This document shows, piece by piece, positions 10,156 through 19,376 of a stretch of 64,000 nucleotides of DNA (the first letter of the stretch is position 1; every line of letters begins with the position of its first letter). Source of the DNA: Pantoea sp. WMus005. GTDB lineage: Bacteria > Pseudomonadota > Gammaproteobacteria > Enterobacterales > Enterobacteriaceae. The stretch is taken from the NCBI RefSeq assembly GCF_013415305.1, contig NZ_JACBXU010000002.1:62001-126000 (forward strand). Direction: 5' to 3'. Both the position numbers and the translations under genes were made by a program. Below the pieces are notes generated by a model. It saw nothing but the letters and a program-made list of their open reading frames with translations, had not been told where the DNA came from and searched no databases.

Positions 10156-11067
10156 ATGAAACTCGACCTCAGCCAGATGATCACTGAAGGCCGCAACCCG
10201 GCCAGCCAGAACATTGATGAACTCTCCACAGAAGCGATGCTGCGCGTCATTAATGATGAAGATAAAAAGGTGGCGCTGGCGGTGGAGGCTATCGTGCCGG
10301 AAATCGCTGCCGCCGTTGACGCCATCTGCGCCGCATTCCGGGCAGGTGGACGACTGATCTATTGCGGCGCGGGCACCTCCGGGCGGCTGGGCATCCTGGA
10401 TGCCAGTGAATGCCCACCTACCTTTGGTACGCCACGTGAACAGGTCATCGGTCTGATTGCCGGTGGCCATACCGCCATACTCCAGGCGGTAGAAAACGCC
10501 GAAGACAACCGGGAGCAGGGCGCGCAGGACCTGAAAGATATCCACTTCAGCTGCCACGATGTGCTGGTCGGTATCGCCGCCAGTGGCCGCACACCTTATG
10601 TGCTCGGTGCGCTGGCTTACGCGAACGCGCTTGACGCGACCACCGTGGCGCTGACCTGTAATCCTGGCAGTGCCATGTCGCAGGTCGCCGCGATTGCGCT
10701 CACGCCGGTAGTCGGTCCGGAAGTGGTCACCGGCTCCTCCCGCATGAAAGCGGGCACCGCCCAGAAACTGGTGCTCAACATGCTCACCACCGGATCGATG
10801 ATCCGCAGCGGAAAAGTGTACGGCAACCTGATGGTCGATGTGGAAGCCACCAACCTGAAACTGGTGCAGCGGCAGGTCAACATCGTCAAACAGGCCACGG
10901 ACTGTGACGACGCGACGGCCAGCGCCGCGCTCACCGCCTGTGGCGGACACTGCAAAACTGCCATCCTGATGGTGCTGGCTGGCCTGACTGCCGATGAGGC
11001 CAAAGCACTGCTCAGTCAGCATGAAGGCTTTATCCGTCAGGCTCTGCAGGCTGCGGGAGCACGCTAA
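10156..11067 (+). CDS. murQ: N-acetylmuramic acid 6-phosphate etherase
   Basis: This 303-residue SIS-fold enzyme cleaves the lactyl ether of MurNAc 6-phosphate to GlcNAc 6-phosphate and D-lactate in the cytoplasm. It is a step in murein recycling and growth on muropeptide sugars. Hallmarks are [19 protein letters not shown] (sugar-phosphate site with catalytic Glu) and [15 protein letters not shown]. Its TAA shares one base with the murP ATG, so the two form a coupled pair. No murR homologue is adjacent. Confidence 0.96.
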   Translation: MKLDLSQMITEGRNPASQNIDELSTEAMLRVINDEDKKVALAVEAIVPEIAAAVDAICAAFRAGGRLIYCGAGTSGRLGILDASECPPTFGTPREQVIGLIAGGHTAILQAVENAEDNREQGAQDLKDIHFSCHDVLVGIAASGRTPYVLGALAYANALDATTVALTCNPGSAMSQVAAIALTPVVGPEVVTGSSRMKAGTAQKLVLNMLTTGSMIRSGKVYGNLMVDVEATNLKLVQRQVNIVKQATDCDDATASAALTACGGHCKTAILMVLAGLTADEAKALLSQHEGFIRQALQAAGAR

Positions 11068-12521
11068 TGGCGAAAATCACCGAGGCACTGTTGCGTGACA
11101 TCCTGCAGTCGGTCGGTGGCGCGCAAAATATCGCGGCCTGCGGTCACTGTATGACACGGCTCCGCCTGACGCTGAACCAGCCGGAACAGGTTGATCTGGC
11201 CCGGTTAAAAAGCCTGCCGGGAGTATTAGGCGTTATTGATAGCGAGGCGCAGTTGCAGGTTGTCCTGGGGCCGGGCAAAGCGCAAACCGCCGCCGAAGGA
11301 ATGCAAAGCCTGCTGGCGCAGAGGCATACCACGCTGGCTCCGCAGGGCGAAACACCCGAACTCAGCCAGCTGGCGGCGCAGCAGAAACAGCAGCTAAAAG
11401 CAAAACAGACCCGTGGCGTGCATCAGTTCCTGTCACGCTTCGCCACTATCTTCACCCCGCTGATCCCGGGTTTTATCGGCGCAGGACTGCTGCTGGGATT
11501 CGCGACGCTGATTGAGCAGAGCCTCCACCTTAATGCCCCCGGCGACCATGCGCCCTGGCTGCTGCACACCGTGGCATACATGAAGGTGTTCGGCAAAGGG
11601 CTATTCACCTTCCTCAGCATCCTGATCGGTTACAATGCGCAGAAAGCGTTTGGTGGCAGTGGCGTTAATGGCGCCATCATCGCTTCACTGTTTGTGCTCG
11701 GCTATGTGCCCACGGCCACCACGGGTTACTACAGCGGCATGGAGAGTTTCTTTGGCCTGACGATCGATCCGCGTGGCAACATTATCGGCGTGCTGATGGC
11801 GGCGATTAGCGGGGCGTGGATCGAGAAACAGCTGCGCAAAATCATTCCTGACAACCTCGATATGATCCTCACCTCGCTGTTCACGCTGGTGATCACCGGG
11901 GCTATCACCTATCTGCTGATCATGCCGCTGGGCGGCGAACTGTTTAAGGGGATGTCGTGGCTGTTTATCCACCTCAATAACAATCCCTTTGGCTGTGCGC
12001 TGCTGGCCGGGCTGTTCCTGATCGCGGTGATGTTCGGCATCCATCAGGGCTTTATTCCGGTCTATTTTGCGCTGATGGAAACCCAGGGGTTTAACTCGCT
12101 GTTCCCGATTCTGGCGATGGCGGGCGCAGGACAGGTCGGCGCATCACTGGCGTTGTGGTGCAAAGCCGAAAAAGGGGCGCTGCTGCGGGCGCAGATCAAA
12201 GGGGCTATCGTGCCAGGCCTGCTTGGTGTCGGAGAGCCGCTGATCTACGGCGTGACACTGCCGCGCCTTAAACCCTTTATCACCGCCTGCGGTGGCGGGG
12301 CGCTGGGCGGTTTCTTTATCGGGCTGGTGGCGTGGCTGGGTTTGCCGGTGGGGATGAACACGGTATTTGGTCCCTCCGGGCTGGTCACACTGCCACTGAT
12401 GACCTCCAGTCAGGGGATCTTCGCCGGTATGGCGGTTTACCTGGCCGGGCTGATGGTGGCCTGGACGGGCGGATTCCTGCTCACCTGGTGGTTTGGCACC
12501 CGTAATGTCGACCTCAGCTAG
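11067..12521 (+). CDS. murP: PTS N-acetylmuramic acid transporter, EIIBC
   Basis: This 484-residue protein has an N-terminal IIB domain with phospho-cysteine motif GHCMTRLR (Cys28), a linker to about residue 115, and a IIC membrane domain of the glucose/sucrose superfamily. It contains the [13 protein letters not shown] motif. It phosphorylates MurNAc during import, supplying MurQ. It lacks a IIA domain, so it must borrow one, normally the glucose IIA protein Crr. It is cotranscribed with murQ and closed by a terminator. Confidence 0.93.
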   Translation: MAKITEALLRDILQSVGGAQNIAACGHCMTRLRLTLNQPEQVDLARLKSLPGVLGVIDSEAQLQVVLGPGKAQTAAEGMQSLLAQRHTTLAPQGETPELSQLAAQQKQQLKAKQTRGVHQFLSRFATIFTPLIPGFIGAGLLLGFATLIEQSLHLNAPGDHAPWLLHTVAYMKVFGKGLFTFLSILIGYNAQKAFGGSGVNGAIIASLFVLGYVPTATTGYYSGMESFFGLTIDPRGNIIGVLMAAISGAWIEKQLRKIIPDNLDMILTSLFTLVITGAITYLLIMPLGGELFKGMSWLFIHLNNNPFGCALLAGLFLIAVMFGIHQGFIPVYFALMETQGFNSLFPILAMAGAGQVGASLALWCKAEKGALLRAQIKGAIVPGLLGVGEPLIYGVTLPRLKPFITACGGGALGGFFIGLVAWLGLPVGMNTVFGPSGLVTLPLMTSSQGIFAGMAVYLAGLMVAWTGGFLLTWWFGTRNVDLS

Positions 12522-12577
12522 CCGGCTGCCGGAATCCTCAAGTCCGGCTAACAGATGAATAATCAGCCAAAAATGTG

Positions 12578-12602
12578 AAAGCCGCTACAAAGCGGCTTTT
12601 TT
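12578..12602 (+). terminator. Terminator after murP
   Basis: The stem AGCCGCT/AGCGGCT encloses loop ACAA and is followed by six T residues, about 60 bases after the murP stop. Confidence 0.88.
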
Positions 12603-12627
12603 ATTGCCATTAATTTAACTTAATCGC

Positions 12628-12655
12628 TAAAGAGTGGGCTGAAGCATGCCGAATA
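12628..12655 (+). promoter_or_regulatory. Probable sigma-28 (FliA) promoter of aer
   Basis: TAAAGAGT and GCCGAATA are separated by 12 bases, close to the flagellar sigma-28 consensus TAAAGTTT-N11-GCCGATAA. It sits about 95 bp before the aer ATG, and E. coli aer is FliA-dependent. A 9-bp inverted repeat (12634-12642 and 12681-12689) straddles its -10 element. Confidence 0.7.
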
Positions 12656-12749
12656 TATAAAAAAAGGTAATCGTTATCTCTCAGCCCACCGTTTTCACGC
12701 TGCCACTCAGACTGCCGCGTGCTGGACGTCGGTTCTTCAAGGACTTTTG

Positions 12750-14294
12750 ATGCGTAACAACCAGCCTGTCTCTCAGCGCGAATATCTGTTCGACGATCAT
12801 GCGACACTGATGTCGACCACCGATCTCAACAGCCATATCACCTATGCCAATGATGCGTTTATCGAAGCGAGCGGATTCACCGCCGATGAGATCAACGGCC
12901 AGCCGCATAACATGGTGCGTCACCCCGATATGCCGTCAGAAGCGTTTGCCGATATGTGGGCGACGCTGAAACAGGGTGAACCCTGGACCGCGCTGGTCAA
13001 GAACCGCCGTAAAAATGGCGATCACTACTGGGTACGGGCTAACGCCATTCCGGTGGTGCGCGACGGTAAAGTGCAGGGTTACATGTCGGTGCGCACCAAA
13101 CCCACGGCAGAAGAAGTGCGTCAGACCGAAGCGCTCTATCAGGATTTTCGTGAAGGCCGTGCCAGAGGGCGACGTTTTCACAAGGGCCTGCTGTTGCGCA
13201 GTGGCTGGCGTCGCCCCGCCTCAATCCTGAAGACGCTGCCCCTGCGCTGGCGGATTCGCAGCACGCTGCTGGCGTTACTGCCCCTCTCGGTGGCGGGCGT
13301 CTGGGCACTGGGCATGACACACGCTGCCCTGGCAGGTTTTACCGCAGGCATGGCCGGACTGCTTCTGATGTGCAGTTTGTGGCTGGAGCAGCAGATTTCA
13401 CGTCCTATCGAGCGGATGTGCAAACAGGCGCTGAGTGTGGCAACCGGTGCGAGTCACAAGGTCGGGCAGATGGACCGCGTTGATGAGGTCGGCATCACGC
13501 TGCGCGCTATCGGGCAGCTCGGATTGATGTTCCGCTGGCTGGTGGATGATGTCAGCGGTCAGGCGATCAATGTGTTAAGTGCCAGCGACGCCATCGCACG
13601 CAGTAATAACGAACTCAGCCGCCGTACCGAGCAGGCGGCTGCCAACGTGCAGCAGACTGCGGCCACCATGAACGAAATGACCGCCACGGTGAAGAGCAAC
13701 ACTGAAACTGCACATGAGGCGAATACCCTTTCAGCTGGCACCAGCCACGCGGCCAGCAAAGGCGGCGAAGTGATGACCGAAATGATGGGCATGATGGGCG
13801 AAATTGCCGACAGCTCAAAGCGGATTGCCAATATTACCAGCGTCATTGACGGGATAGCTTTCCAGACCAATATCCTGGCACTGAACGCCGCTGTGGAAGC
13901 AGCGCGGGCCGGTGAGCAGGGCAAGGGCTTTGCCGTGGTGGCGGGCGAAGTGCGCAGCCTGGCGCAGCGCAGCGCCAAAGCCGCGAGCGAAATCAAAATG
14001 CTGGTTGAAACCAGCGCCAGCCGGGTTAACTCGGGCAATGAGCACGCCAGCGCGGCAGGGCGCACGATGCAGGATATCGTATCGCAGGTGCAGAATGTCA
14101 CCGCACTGATTGCCCAGATCAGCGCCGCCACGGCGGAACAGGCGACCGCGCTCAGCGAAGTCAGTTCAGCAGTGGAAGATCTGGATGACATCACCCATCA
14201 GAATGCCGCCCGCGTGACAGAAAGCGCCGAGGCTTCTGGTCGCATGACCCATCAGGCTAACCGTCTGGTGGAAGCGATCAGCGTCTTTCGCTAA
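12750..14294 (+). CDS. aer: Aerotaxis receptor Aer
   Basis: This 514-residue receptor has the same order as E. coli Aer: an N-terminal FAD-binding PAS domain (about 1-120, with [11 protein letters not shown] and [14 protein letters not shown]), a short membrane anchor (about 165-210), a HAMP-like segment, and a methyl-accepting signalling domain. The signalling tip [32 protein letters not shown] begins near residue 370. It senses redox or oxygen through FAD and signals to CheA/CheW. ATG 12750 is preferred over an upstream TTG. The stop overlaps the convergent AraC-type gene by 4 bases. Confidence 0.94.
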   Translation: MRNNQPVSQREYLFDDHATLMSTTDLNSHITYANDAFIEASGFTADEINGQPHNMVRHPDMPSEAFADMWATLKQGEPWTALVKNRRKNGDHYWVRANAIPVVRDGKVQGYMSVRTKPTAEEVRQTEALYQDFREGRARGRRFHKGLLLRSGWRRPASILKTLPLRWRIRSTLLALLPLSVAGVWALGMTHAALAGFTAGMAGLLLMCSLWLEQQISRPIERMCKQALSVATGASHKVGQMDRVDEVGITLRAIGQLGLMFRWLVDDVSGQAINVLSASDAIARSNNELSRRTEQAAANVQQTAATMNEMTATVKSNTETAHEANTLSAGTSHAASKGGEVMTEMMGMMGEIADSSKRIANITSVIDGIAFQTNILALNAAVEAARAGEQGKGFAVVAGEVRSLAQRSAKAASEIKMLVETSASRVNSGNEHASAAGRTMQDIVSQVQNVTALIAQISAATAEQATALSEVSSAVEDLDDITHQNAARVTESAEASGRMTHQANRLVEAISVFR

Positions 14295-15256
14295 GAGGCC
14301 AGCGCCTGCGTGCCGTCGCGTCCGGCACGCAGCGCCCCTGGTGACTGCCCGACAATCCGTTTAAAGGCGCGACTGAATGCCGCAATCGAGCCGTAGCCAA
14401 GATGATAAGCGACGGCTTCCACCGCTTCACCGTTGTTCACAATCCGCTGCACTGCCAGCCGCATCCGCAACTCCGTGAGATAACGCAGCGGCGTCATGCC
14501 CGTGGCAGTGAGAAAACGTCCGGCAAATACTGAGCGCGAACAGCCTGCCACGCTGGCCAGTCGCGCTACCGTCCAGTTTTCGCCCGGCTCGCGATGCATT
14601 GCGGCAATCGCCTGGCTCAGGCGGGGATCGCGCATCGCCTGCACCAGCCCACTACTCTGGCCGCAACCGTTCTCTACCCAGCCGCGTACTATCAACGCAG
14701 CAACCACATCTGCCAGACGCGACAGAATCCCGGCGAATCCCGCCTGGCGGGTCCGTGACTCCCGCTCCATCGCCGCCAGAATCGGCTGGATTTCCGGATA
14801 TTGTGACAGCAGGGTACTCACCAGCATCACATCCGGCATGGTGTTGATCAGTGGCTGCATACCGCCAAGCTCAAACGCCATGCAGGCGCTGAACAGCAGC
14901 ACGCTGTGCTCGTCTTCACAGGCATCTTCCGGGGCGGCGATGGCGCAGACGCTGTCGCAGAGCGGTTTGCTCGCCATGTTTTTAATGCACTGGCAGTCCG
15001 CCTCCTCACTGGAGATCAGGCTGTGCGGTTTACCGTGCGGCACCAGCAGCGCATCGCCGCTGTTGAGCTGAAACACCTCGCCGGAGGCGCTGCGCACCAG
15101 CAGTGCGCCACGCCCGACAAAGTGGAACTGTGCCCGACCCGGTGCGTGTTCATAATGCAGCCCGAACGGCGCGCTTACCGCGATGCGCTGATAGTTCACG
15201 CCATACAGGCGCATCCCCATCAGCAGTTCACTGGTCAGATCTCCATAGTGACTCAT
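14291..15256 (-). CDS. AraC-family regulator with cupin sensor domain
   Basis: This 321-residue protein has a cupin_6-type N-terminal domain (about 1-190, [27 protein letters not shown]). A C-terminal AraC DNA-binding domain follows, with two helix-turn-helices ([23 protein letters not shown]... and [23 protein letters not shown]). Cysteines at CQC and around residues 98-112 could sense redox, as in the related RclR group; that is inference. It diverges from a NepI-like exporter and most likely controls it. Its stop overlaps the aer stop tail to tail. Confidence 0.85.
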   Translation of the reverse strand: MSHYGDLTSELLMGMRLYGVNYQRIAVSAPFGLHYEHAPGRAQFHFVGRGALLVRSASGEVFQLNSGDALLVPHGKPHSLISSEEADCQCIKNMASKPLCDSVCAIAAPEDACEDEHSVLLFSACMAFELGGMQPLINTMPDVMLVSTLLSQYPEIQPILAAMERESRTRQAGFAGILSRLADVVAALIVRGWVENGCGQSSGLVQAMRDPRLSQAIAAMHREPGENWTVARLASVAGCSRSVFAGRFLTATGMTPLRYLTELRMRLAVQRIVNNGEAVEAVAYHLGYGSIAAFSRAFKRIVGQSPGALRAGRDGTQALAS

Positions 15257-15360
15257 GTGATTCCAGACGAATTATCAAGAATGAAGGTGTAAGCATCATA
15301 GATCGTCCTGACGCGGCGCTCTATGCTCACACTCACTTTTTTATCTTCCGGAGAAGCAGC

Positions 15361-16548
15361 ATGAGTCTGACAACCGAAGTGGCTGATGAGGTTTCCTCGC
15401 CGACCCGCCCCGCCTGGGGCGCGGTATTTGCAATGGCGTTTGGGGTATTCAGCCTCATCACCGCCGAATTTTTACCCGTGAGTCTGCTGACGCCGATGGC
15501 CCACAGCCTTGGTGTGTCTGAAGGGCAGGCGGGACAGACCGTCACTATCACCGCACTGGTGGCGCTGTTTACCAGTCTGGTCACCGGTAGCGTCACGCGG
15601 CGCATCGATCGCCGCATTGTGATGCTGGTGTTTTCGCTGCTGCTGATCGCCTCGGCGCTGATGGTGGCCTTTGCGGCTGACCTGACGGTGATTCTGCTGG
15701 CGCGGGTGCTGCTGGGCATGGCCATTGGCGGCTTCTGGACGCTCTCTACCGCCATCACCATGCGTCTGGTGCCCAGCGATCAGGTGCCGCGCGCGCTCTC
15801 TATTGTCTTCAGCGGTATCTCGCTGGCGACGATTATCGCTACCCCGCTCGGCAGCTACCTCGGCGGACTGGTAGGCTGGCGTAACATCTTTATGCTGACC
15901 GCCGGACTGGGGGCGGTGGCGCTGCTGTGGCAATTCTTTACGCTGCCCGCGATGCCAGCAGAGAACAAAGCCCGCAACGGCGGGGTGCTGGCACTGCTGC
16001 GCATCGGTGTGATGCGCTGGGGAATGCTGGCCGTGATCATGATGTTTACCGGCCACTTCGCCTTCTTTACCTATCTGCGTCCGTTTCTGGAAGGTGTCGC
16101 GCAGCTCAACCTCAATCAACTGTCGCTGGTGTTGCTGGCGTTTGGCGTAGCGAATTTCTTTGGCACCTCGCTGGCCGGTTATCTGGTCACCCGTAGCGTG
16201 TCGCTGACGCTGAGTGGTATGGCACTGTTAATGAGTGTCACTGCGCTGATGCTGGTGAGTTTTGGTGATGTCAGCTGGCTGGTCGGCGCGGGCGTGGCAA
16301 TCTGGGGAATGGCATTTGGTTCGATGCCAACCGGCTGGTCTACGTGGATTTCACGCGCGGTGCCGGATGATGCGGAATCGGGCGGTGGTCTGCTGGTGGC
16401 CACTATCCAGCTGGCGATTACTGTTGGTGCGGCGGCAGGTGGCTGGATGTTTGACCTGCGCGGGGCTGGTGGGGTGTTCGTTGCCAGCGGCGTGCTGATG
16501 CTGCTGGCTGCGCTGACTATCTTCAGCCGGGTAAGGCATCACGGATAA
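15361..16548 (+). CDS. MFS exporter, NepI-like
   Basis: This 395-residue transporter has 12 predicted helices. Its N-terminal region (AEFLPVSLLTPMA, GVSEGQAGQTVTITA) and GWSTWISRAV near the C-terminus closely follow E. coli NepI, an exporter of purine ribonucleosides. Orthology is likely but substrate is inferred. The start at 15361 has GGAG upstream and removes an implausible N-terminal extension. It diverges from the AraC regulator across about 100 bp and ends at a terminator. Confidence 0.8.
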   Translation: MSLTTEVADEVSSPTRPAWGAVFAMAFGVFSLITAEFLPVSLLTPMAHSLGVSEGQAGQTVTITALVALFTSLVTGSVTRRIDRRIVMLVFSLLLIASALMVAFAADLTVILLARVLLGMAIGGFWTLSTAITMRLVPSDQVPRALSIVFSGISLATIIATPLGSYLGGLVGWRNIFMLTAGLGAVALLWQFFTLPAMPAENKARNGGVLALLRIGVMRWGMLAVIMMFTGHFAFFTYLRPFLEGVAQLNLNQLSLVLLAFGVANFFGTSLAGYLVTRSVSLTLSGMALLMSVTALMLVSFGDVSWLVGAGVAIWGMAFGSMPTGWSTWISRAVPDDAESGGGLLVATIQLAITVGAAAGGWMFDLRGAGGVFVASGVLMLLAALTIFSRVRHHG

Positions 16549-16555
16549 TTTCATG

Positions 16556-16583
16556 AAGGTAGCGGGTTATGCTGCCTTTTTTT
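16556..16583 (+). terminator. Terminator after the NepI-like gene
   Basis: AAGGTAGC pairs with GCTGCCTT (one G-U) around a 7-base loop, followed by a run of T. Confidence 0.85.
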
Positions 16584-16760
16584 AATAGAGTGGATTATTA
16601 ACCTTTTGAGCAATAACTGTGCGAAATGTGCTTTTAATCATCAGTTTTTCTGAATGAGTTAAGCAAAACTCTCCGCTTTTTACTGATCAACTTCCGGACT
16701 AATATATCTATCAACAAGGCAGCACGCCTTACCTGATAAAAATTAACCGAGGAATTGACC

Positions 16761-16970
16761 ATGAAATCTATCAAAACTTTTGCAGCTGTTATCGCGCTTT
16801 CTGTTCTGCCATTCGCCAGCTTCGCCCAATCTGTGACCGCTGTCGACTCTACACTGGATGGTGCTGAAGCGAAAATCGCTGCGCAGGCTCAGGATGCTGG
16901 TGCTTCATATAAAATCACTGAAGCTTACACCAACAACGGCGTTCACATGACCGCTGAGCTGCTGAAATAA
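16761..16970 (+). CDS. DUF1471 (BhsA/McbA/YhcN-like) small periplasmic protein
   Basis: The 69-residue product has a signal peptide (MKSIKTFAAVIALSVLPFASFA) and a mature part of about 47 residues that follows the YhcN/BhsA fold. It ends with the family pattern of a mid-domain GASYKIT and a C-terminal strand. These stress-induced proteins affect biofilm and surface properties; the exact role of this one is unknown. The start at 16761 has GAGGAA upstream. Confidence 0.83.
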   Translation: MKSIKTFAAVIALSVLPFASFAQSVTAVDSTLDGAEAKIAAQAQDAGASYKITEAYTNNGVHMTAELLK

Positions 16971-16996
16971 GCTGAGTTTTACCCTCTTGTGCTGAC

Positions 16997-17016
16997 AGGA
17001 CGCCTCCGGGCGTCCT
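16997..17016 (+). terminator. GC-rich hairpin after the DUF1471 gene
   Basis: AGGACGCC and GGCGTCCT enclose TCCG, 27 bases after the stop. It lacks a T-run, so any termination would be weak; the hairpin at 17067-17095 probably finishes transcription. Confidence 0.5.
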
Positions 17017-17066
17017 GGCGGCGTTTCTGATGAGGTGAACGAGGTTACGTCCAGATTTTGTAAACG

Positions 17067-17095
17067 AAAAAGCCACTCTGACGAGTGGCTTTTTT
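17067..17095. terminator. Bidirectional terminator between the DUF1471 gene and sbmA
   Basis: AAAAAGCCACTC, loop TGAC and GAGTGGCTTTTTT form a perfect stem with A- and T-runs on both sides. Confidence 0.92.
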
Positions 17096-17122
17096 ATGTC
17101 AAAAAACGGTCATCCTTACCCG

Positions 17123-18364
17123 TTACACCTCTTCCGATGCCTCGCGCATCATCTCATCGTGCGGCACATCATCCAGAATCTGCTCAAAGCTGCGCAGACG
17201 CTTATAGATCGACATCAGTTCGATCAGCGTTGACCAGGAGGCGATCAGATACTGGAACGAGCCGCGGACCTGATCAAACACGTTGGTGATCTGGTTGAGT
17301 AAGCCCAGCGTAATGGTGCCCGCGACAATTGACGGGAACAGCAGGAACAGACCAAACACGTTATCGACCTGCAGATAGAGAATGCGGGTGATGTTGAAGT
17401 AGAGATAGTGAAAGTAGAGACGGAAATAGTTAACCCGTACCCGACTGAACAGCTCCTGCACCGTCTGTGGCCCGGCGCGATCGGCATTGTCTTCGCCGTA
17501 GACCAGTTCTTTACGGTAGGCGGCTTCAACCCGCTGATTGCGGAACTCCAGCCCCGGCAGTTTAATCCCGACCAGCGCCAGCAACCCGGTGCCGAAAACG
17601 GACCAGAGCACAGCGGCAATCACCAGCGCATAAGGAATATTGCCAAGGATTGGAATATCTTTCACGTGATGGGAGAGTGCGACCAGCACCGGCAAAAATG
17701 CCACAAGCGTCATAATCGCCTGAATAAAACTCACCCCCCAGTTTTCCAGCGTCGTCGCAAACCGCATGGTGTCTTCCTGCACACGCTGTGCGGCACCTTC
17801 GACATGACGCAGACGCTGCCAGTTATGCATGTAGTAGTTATTCATGGCAGTACGCCAGCGGAAAACCCAGTGGCTGATAAAGAAGGAGTTGAGGACGCCA
17901 ATCACTACTGCGATTAATGCGATACCGAGGAAAGATAAAACCTCATGGTAAAACGCCGCAATCTGCACCGATCCCGCTTTGGTCAGCGCTTTCTGAATCA
18001 GATCATAGAACGGTCCATACCAGGCATTAATCGCTACGCCGACCTGCACGCCAAACCAGGTCACAAAGATGATCAGCGCGGAGCCCCACACTGACCAGCG
18101 TCGCCATGGATGCGGATCGATAAGCCGCCAGGCTACGGCAAAAATGGCTACCATTATCCAGTAATAGAGATAGAACCAGAGCTGACTCACGGCGATAAAT
18201 CGCGCTGCTGTGGTCGGCAGAGGCTGCTTCATTGCTGTTTCAAAAGTGGGCCAGATGCCGGGCAGATGCGCGGCAAAGCCGAACCAGGCAAAAATCGCTA
18301 ACAAGCTCCAGACAGCCGCAGAGCTGAAAAACAGCGCTGGCCGCGGAAAAAAAGACTTAAACAT
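17123..18364 (-). CDS. sbmA: Peptide antibiotic transporter SbmA
   Basis: This 413-residue inner membrane protein of the SbmA/BacA family imports peptides such as microcins B17 and J25, Bac7 and related antimicrobial peptides, driven by the proton gradient. It shares long blocks with E. coli SbmA ([49 protein letters not shown]) and lacks an ATPase domain. The ATG at 18364 has GGAG 5 bases upstream; the alternative GTG two codons earlier is less well placed. It ends at the bidirectional terminator. Confidence 0.95.
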   Translation of the reverse strand: MFKSFFPRPALFFSSAAVWSLLAIFAWFGFAAHLPGIWPTFETAMKQPLPTTAARFIAVSQLWFYLYYWIMVAIFAVAWRLIDPHPWRRWSVWGSALIIFVTWFGVQVGVAINAWYGPFYDLIQKALTKAGSVQIAAFYHEVLSFLGIALIAVVIGVLNSFFISHWVFRWRTAMNNYYMHNWQRLRHVEGAAQRVQEDTMRFATTLENWGVSFIQAIMTLVAFLPVLVALSHHVKDIPILGNIPYALVIAAVLWSVFGTGLLALVGIKLPGLEFRNQRVEAAYRKELVYGEDNADRAGPQTVQELFSRVRVNYFRLYFHYLYFNITRILYLQVDNVFGLFLLFPSIVAGTITLGLLNQITNVFDQVRGSFQYLIASWSTLIELMSIYKRLRSFEQILDDVPHDEMMREASEEV

Positions 18365-18516
18365 AGGCACTCCGCTGTTGTGTGTTGCCTGTTATAACGT
18401 TTTTGGCAGGTCGCTGTCTGTAGTCTGTTGTTTCTGCTCATGACAGGAAGGAGATAGATGTTAATGAAATTGTGCGGTTTTGTTTCGTTGAACTAAATCT
18501 TTGTGAATGGCAGTGT

Positions 18517-18522
18517 TACAAT
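18517..18522 (+). promoter_or_regulatory. Candidate -10 box of the gluconate dehydrogenase operon
   Basis: TACAAT lies just upstream of the GntR-like palindrome, so a repressor bound there would cover the start point. I see no good -35 hexamer at the usual spacing. Confidence 0.45.
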
Positions 18523-18527
18523 ATGTC

Positions 18528-18547
18528 GGTTGTTACCGGTAACAACC
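18528..18547. promoter_or_regulatory. Perfect 20-bp palindrome, GntR-like operator
   Basis: The arms GGTTGTTACC and GGTAACAACC contain TGTTACCGGTAACA, the core of the operator bound by the LacI-family gluconate repressors GntR/IdnR. It lies 92 bp before the first gene of an operon encoding gluconate 2-dehydrogenase, which makes gluconate-responsive repression likely. No gntR gene is in the window. Confidence 0.75.
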
Positions 18548-18639
18548 AGGCTCCACGCCTGTATCTGCTGATAAAAACCATTACAACGCAATCACCACTT
18601 TTTTCATACCGCCAGTCAGCGCGGTAATGAGGCAATGTC

Positions 18640-19374
18640 ATGTCAGAACAAAAAAAGGGTCATTCACGCAGGGATTTTTTGCTGAAGACCATTACCCTGG
18701 CGCCTGCAATGGCGGTAGGTTCCACCGCGATGGGCGCGCTCTCCCTGCCGCTGGCCGCGCAGGCGGCTGAAACCCCGGCCGCGCCGCAGAAGGCGCGTGA
18801 CTATCAGCCGAACTGGTTCACCGCCGAAGAGTTTGCCTTTATCACTGCAGCCGTAGCGCGTCTGATCCCCAGCGACGAACGCGGGCCAGGTGCGCTGGAA
18901 GCGGGTGTACCGGAGTTTATCGATCGTCAGATGAACACACCGTATGCCACGGGTTCAAACTGGTATATGCAGGGGCCGTTTAATCCCGATCTGCCAAAAG
19001 AGCTGGGCTATCAGCTGCCGCTGGTGCCTCAGCAGATCTATCGCCTTGGTCTGGCCGATGCCGACAACTACAGTAAAAAGCAGCACGGCAAGGTGTTCGC
19101 CCAGCTCAGCGGTGAGCAGCAGGATGCCTTACTGCAGGCGATGGAGAGTGGCAGCGCGGAGTTCAGCCAGTTGCCGGCAAAAGTTTTCTTTAGCTTCCTG
19201 TTGCAGAACACCCGTGAAGGCTTCTTCAGCGATCCTATCCACGGCGGGAATCAGGGCATGGTCGGCTGGAAGCTGATCAACTTCCCTGGCGCACGCGCCG
19301 ACTTTATGGACTGGGTAGAGCGCGGCGAACGGTATCCGTTCCCGTCAGTGTCGATTCGCGGAGAGAGAAGCTAA
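18640..19374 (+). CDS. Gluconate 2-dehydrogenase, gamma subunit (subunit 3)
   Basis: The 244-residue protein begins with a twin-arginine signal (SRRDFLLK, then a hydrophobic stretch ending AAQA) and continues as the gluconate 2-dehydrogenase subunit 3 fold. In this family the small subunit carries the flavoprotein subunit out through Tat. It is followed after 2 bases by the flavoprotein gene and then by a triheme cytochrome, the standard three-gene order. The complex oxidises gluconate, or a related sugar acid, to the 2-keto form in the periplasm. Confidence 0.9.
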   Translation: MSEQKKGHSRRDFLLKTITLAPAMAVGSTAMGALSLPLAAQAAETPAAPQKARDYQPNWFTAEEFAFITAAVARLIPSDERGPGALEAGVPEFIDRQMNTPYATGSNWYMQGPFNPDLPKELGYQLPLVPQQIYRLGLADADNYSKKQHGKVFAQLSGEQQDALLQAMESGSAEFSQLPAKVFFSFLLQNTREGFFSDPIHGGNQGMVGWKLINFPGARADFMDWVERGERYPFPSVSIRGERS

Positions 19375-19376
19375 GC

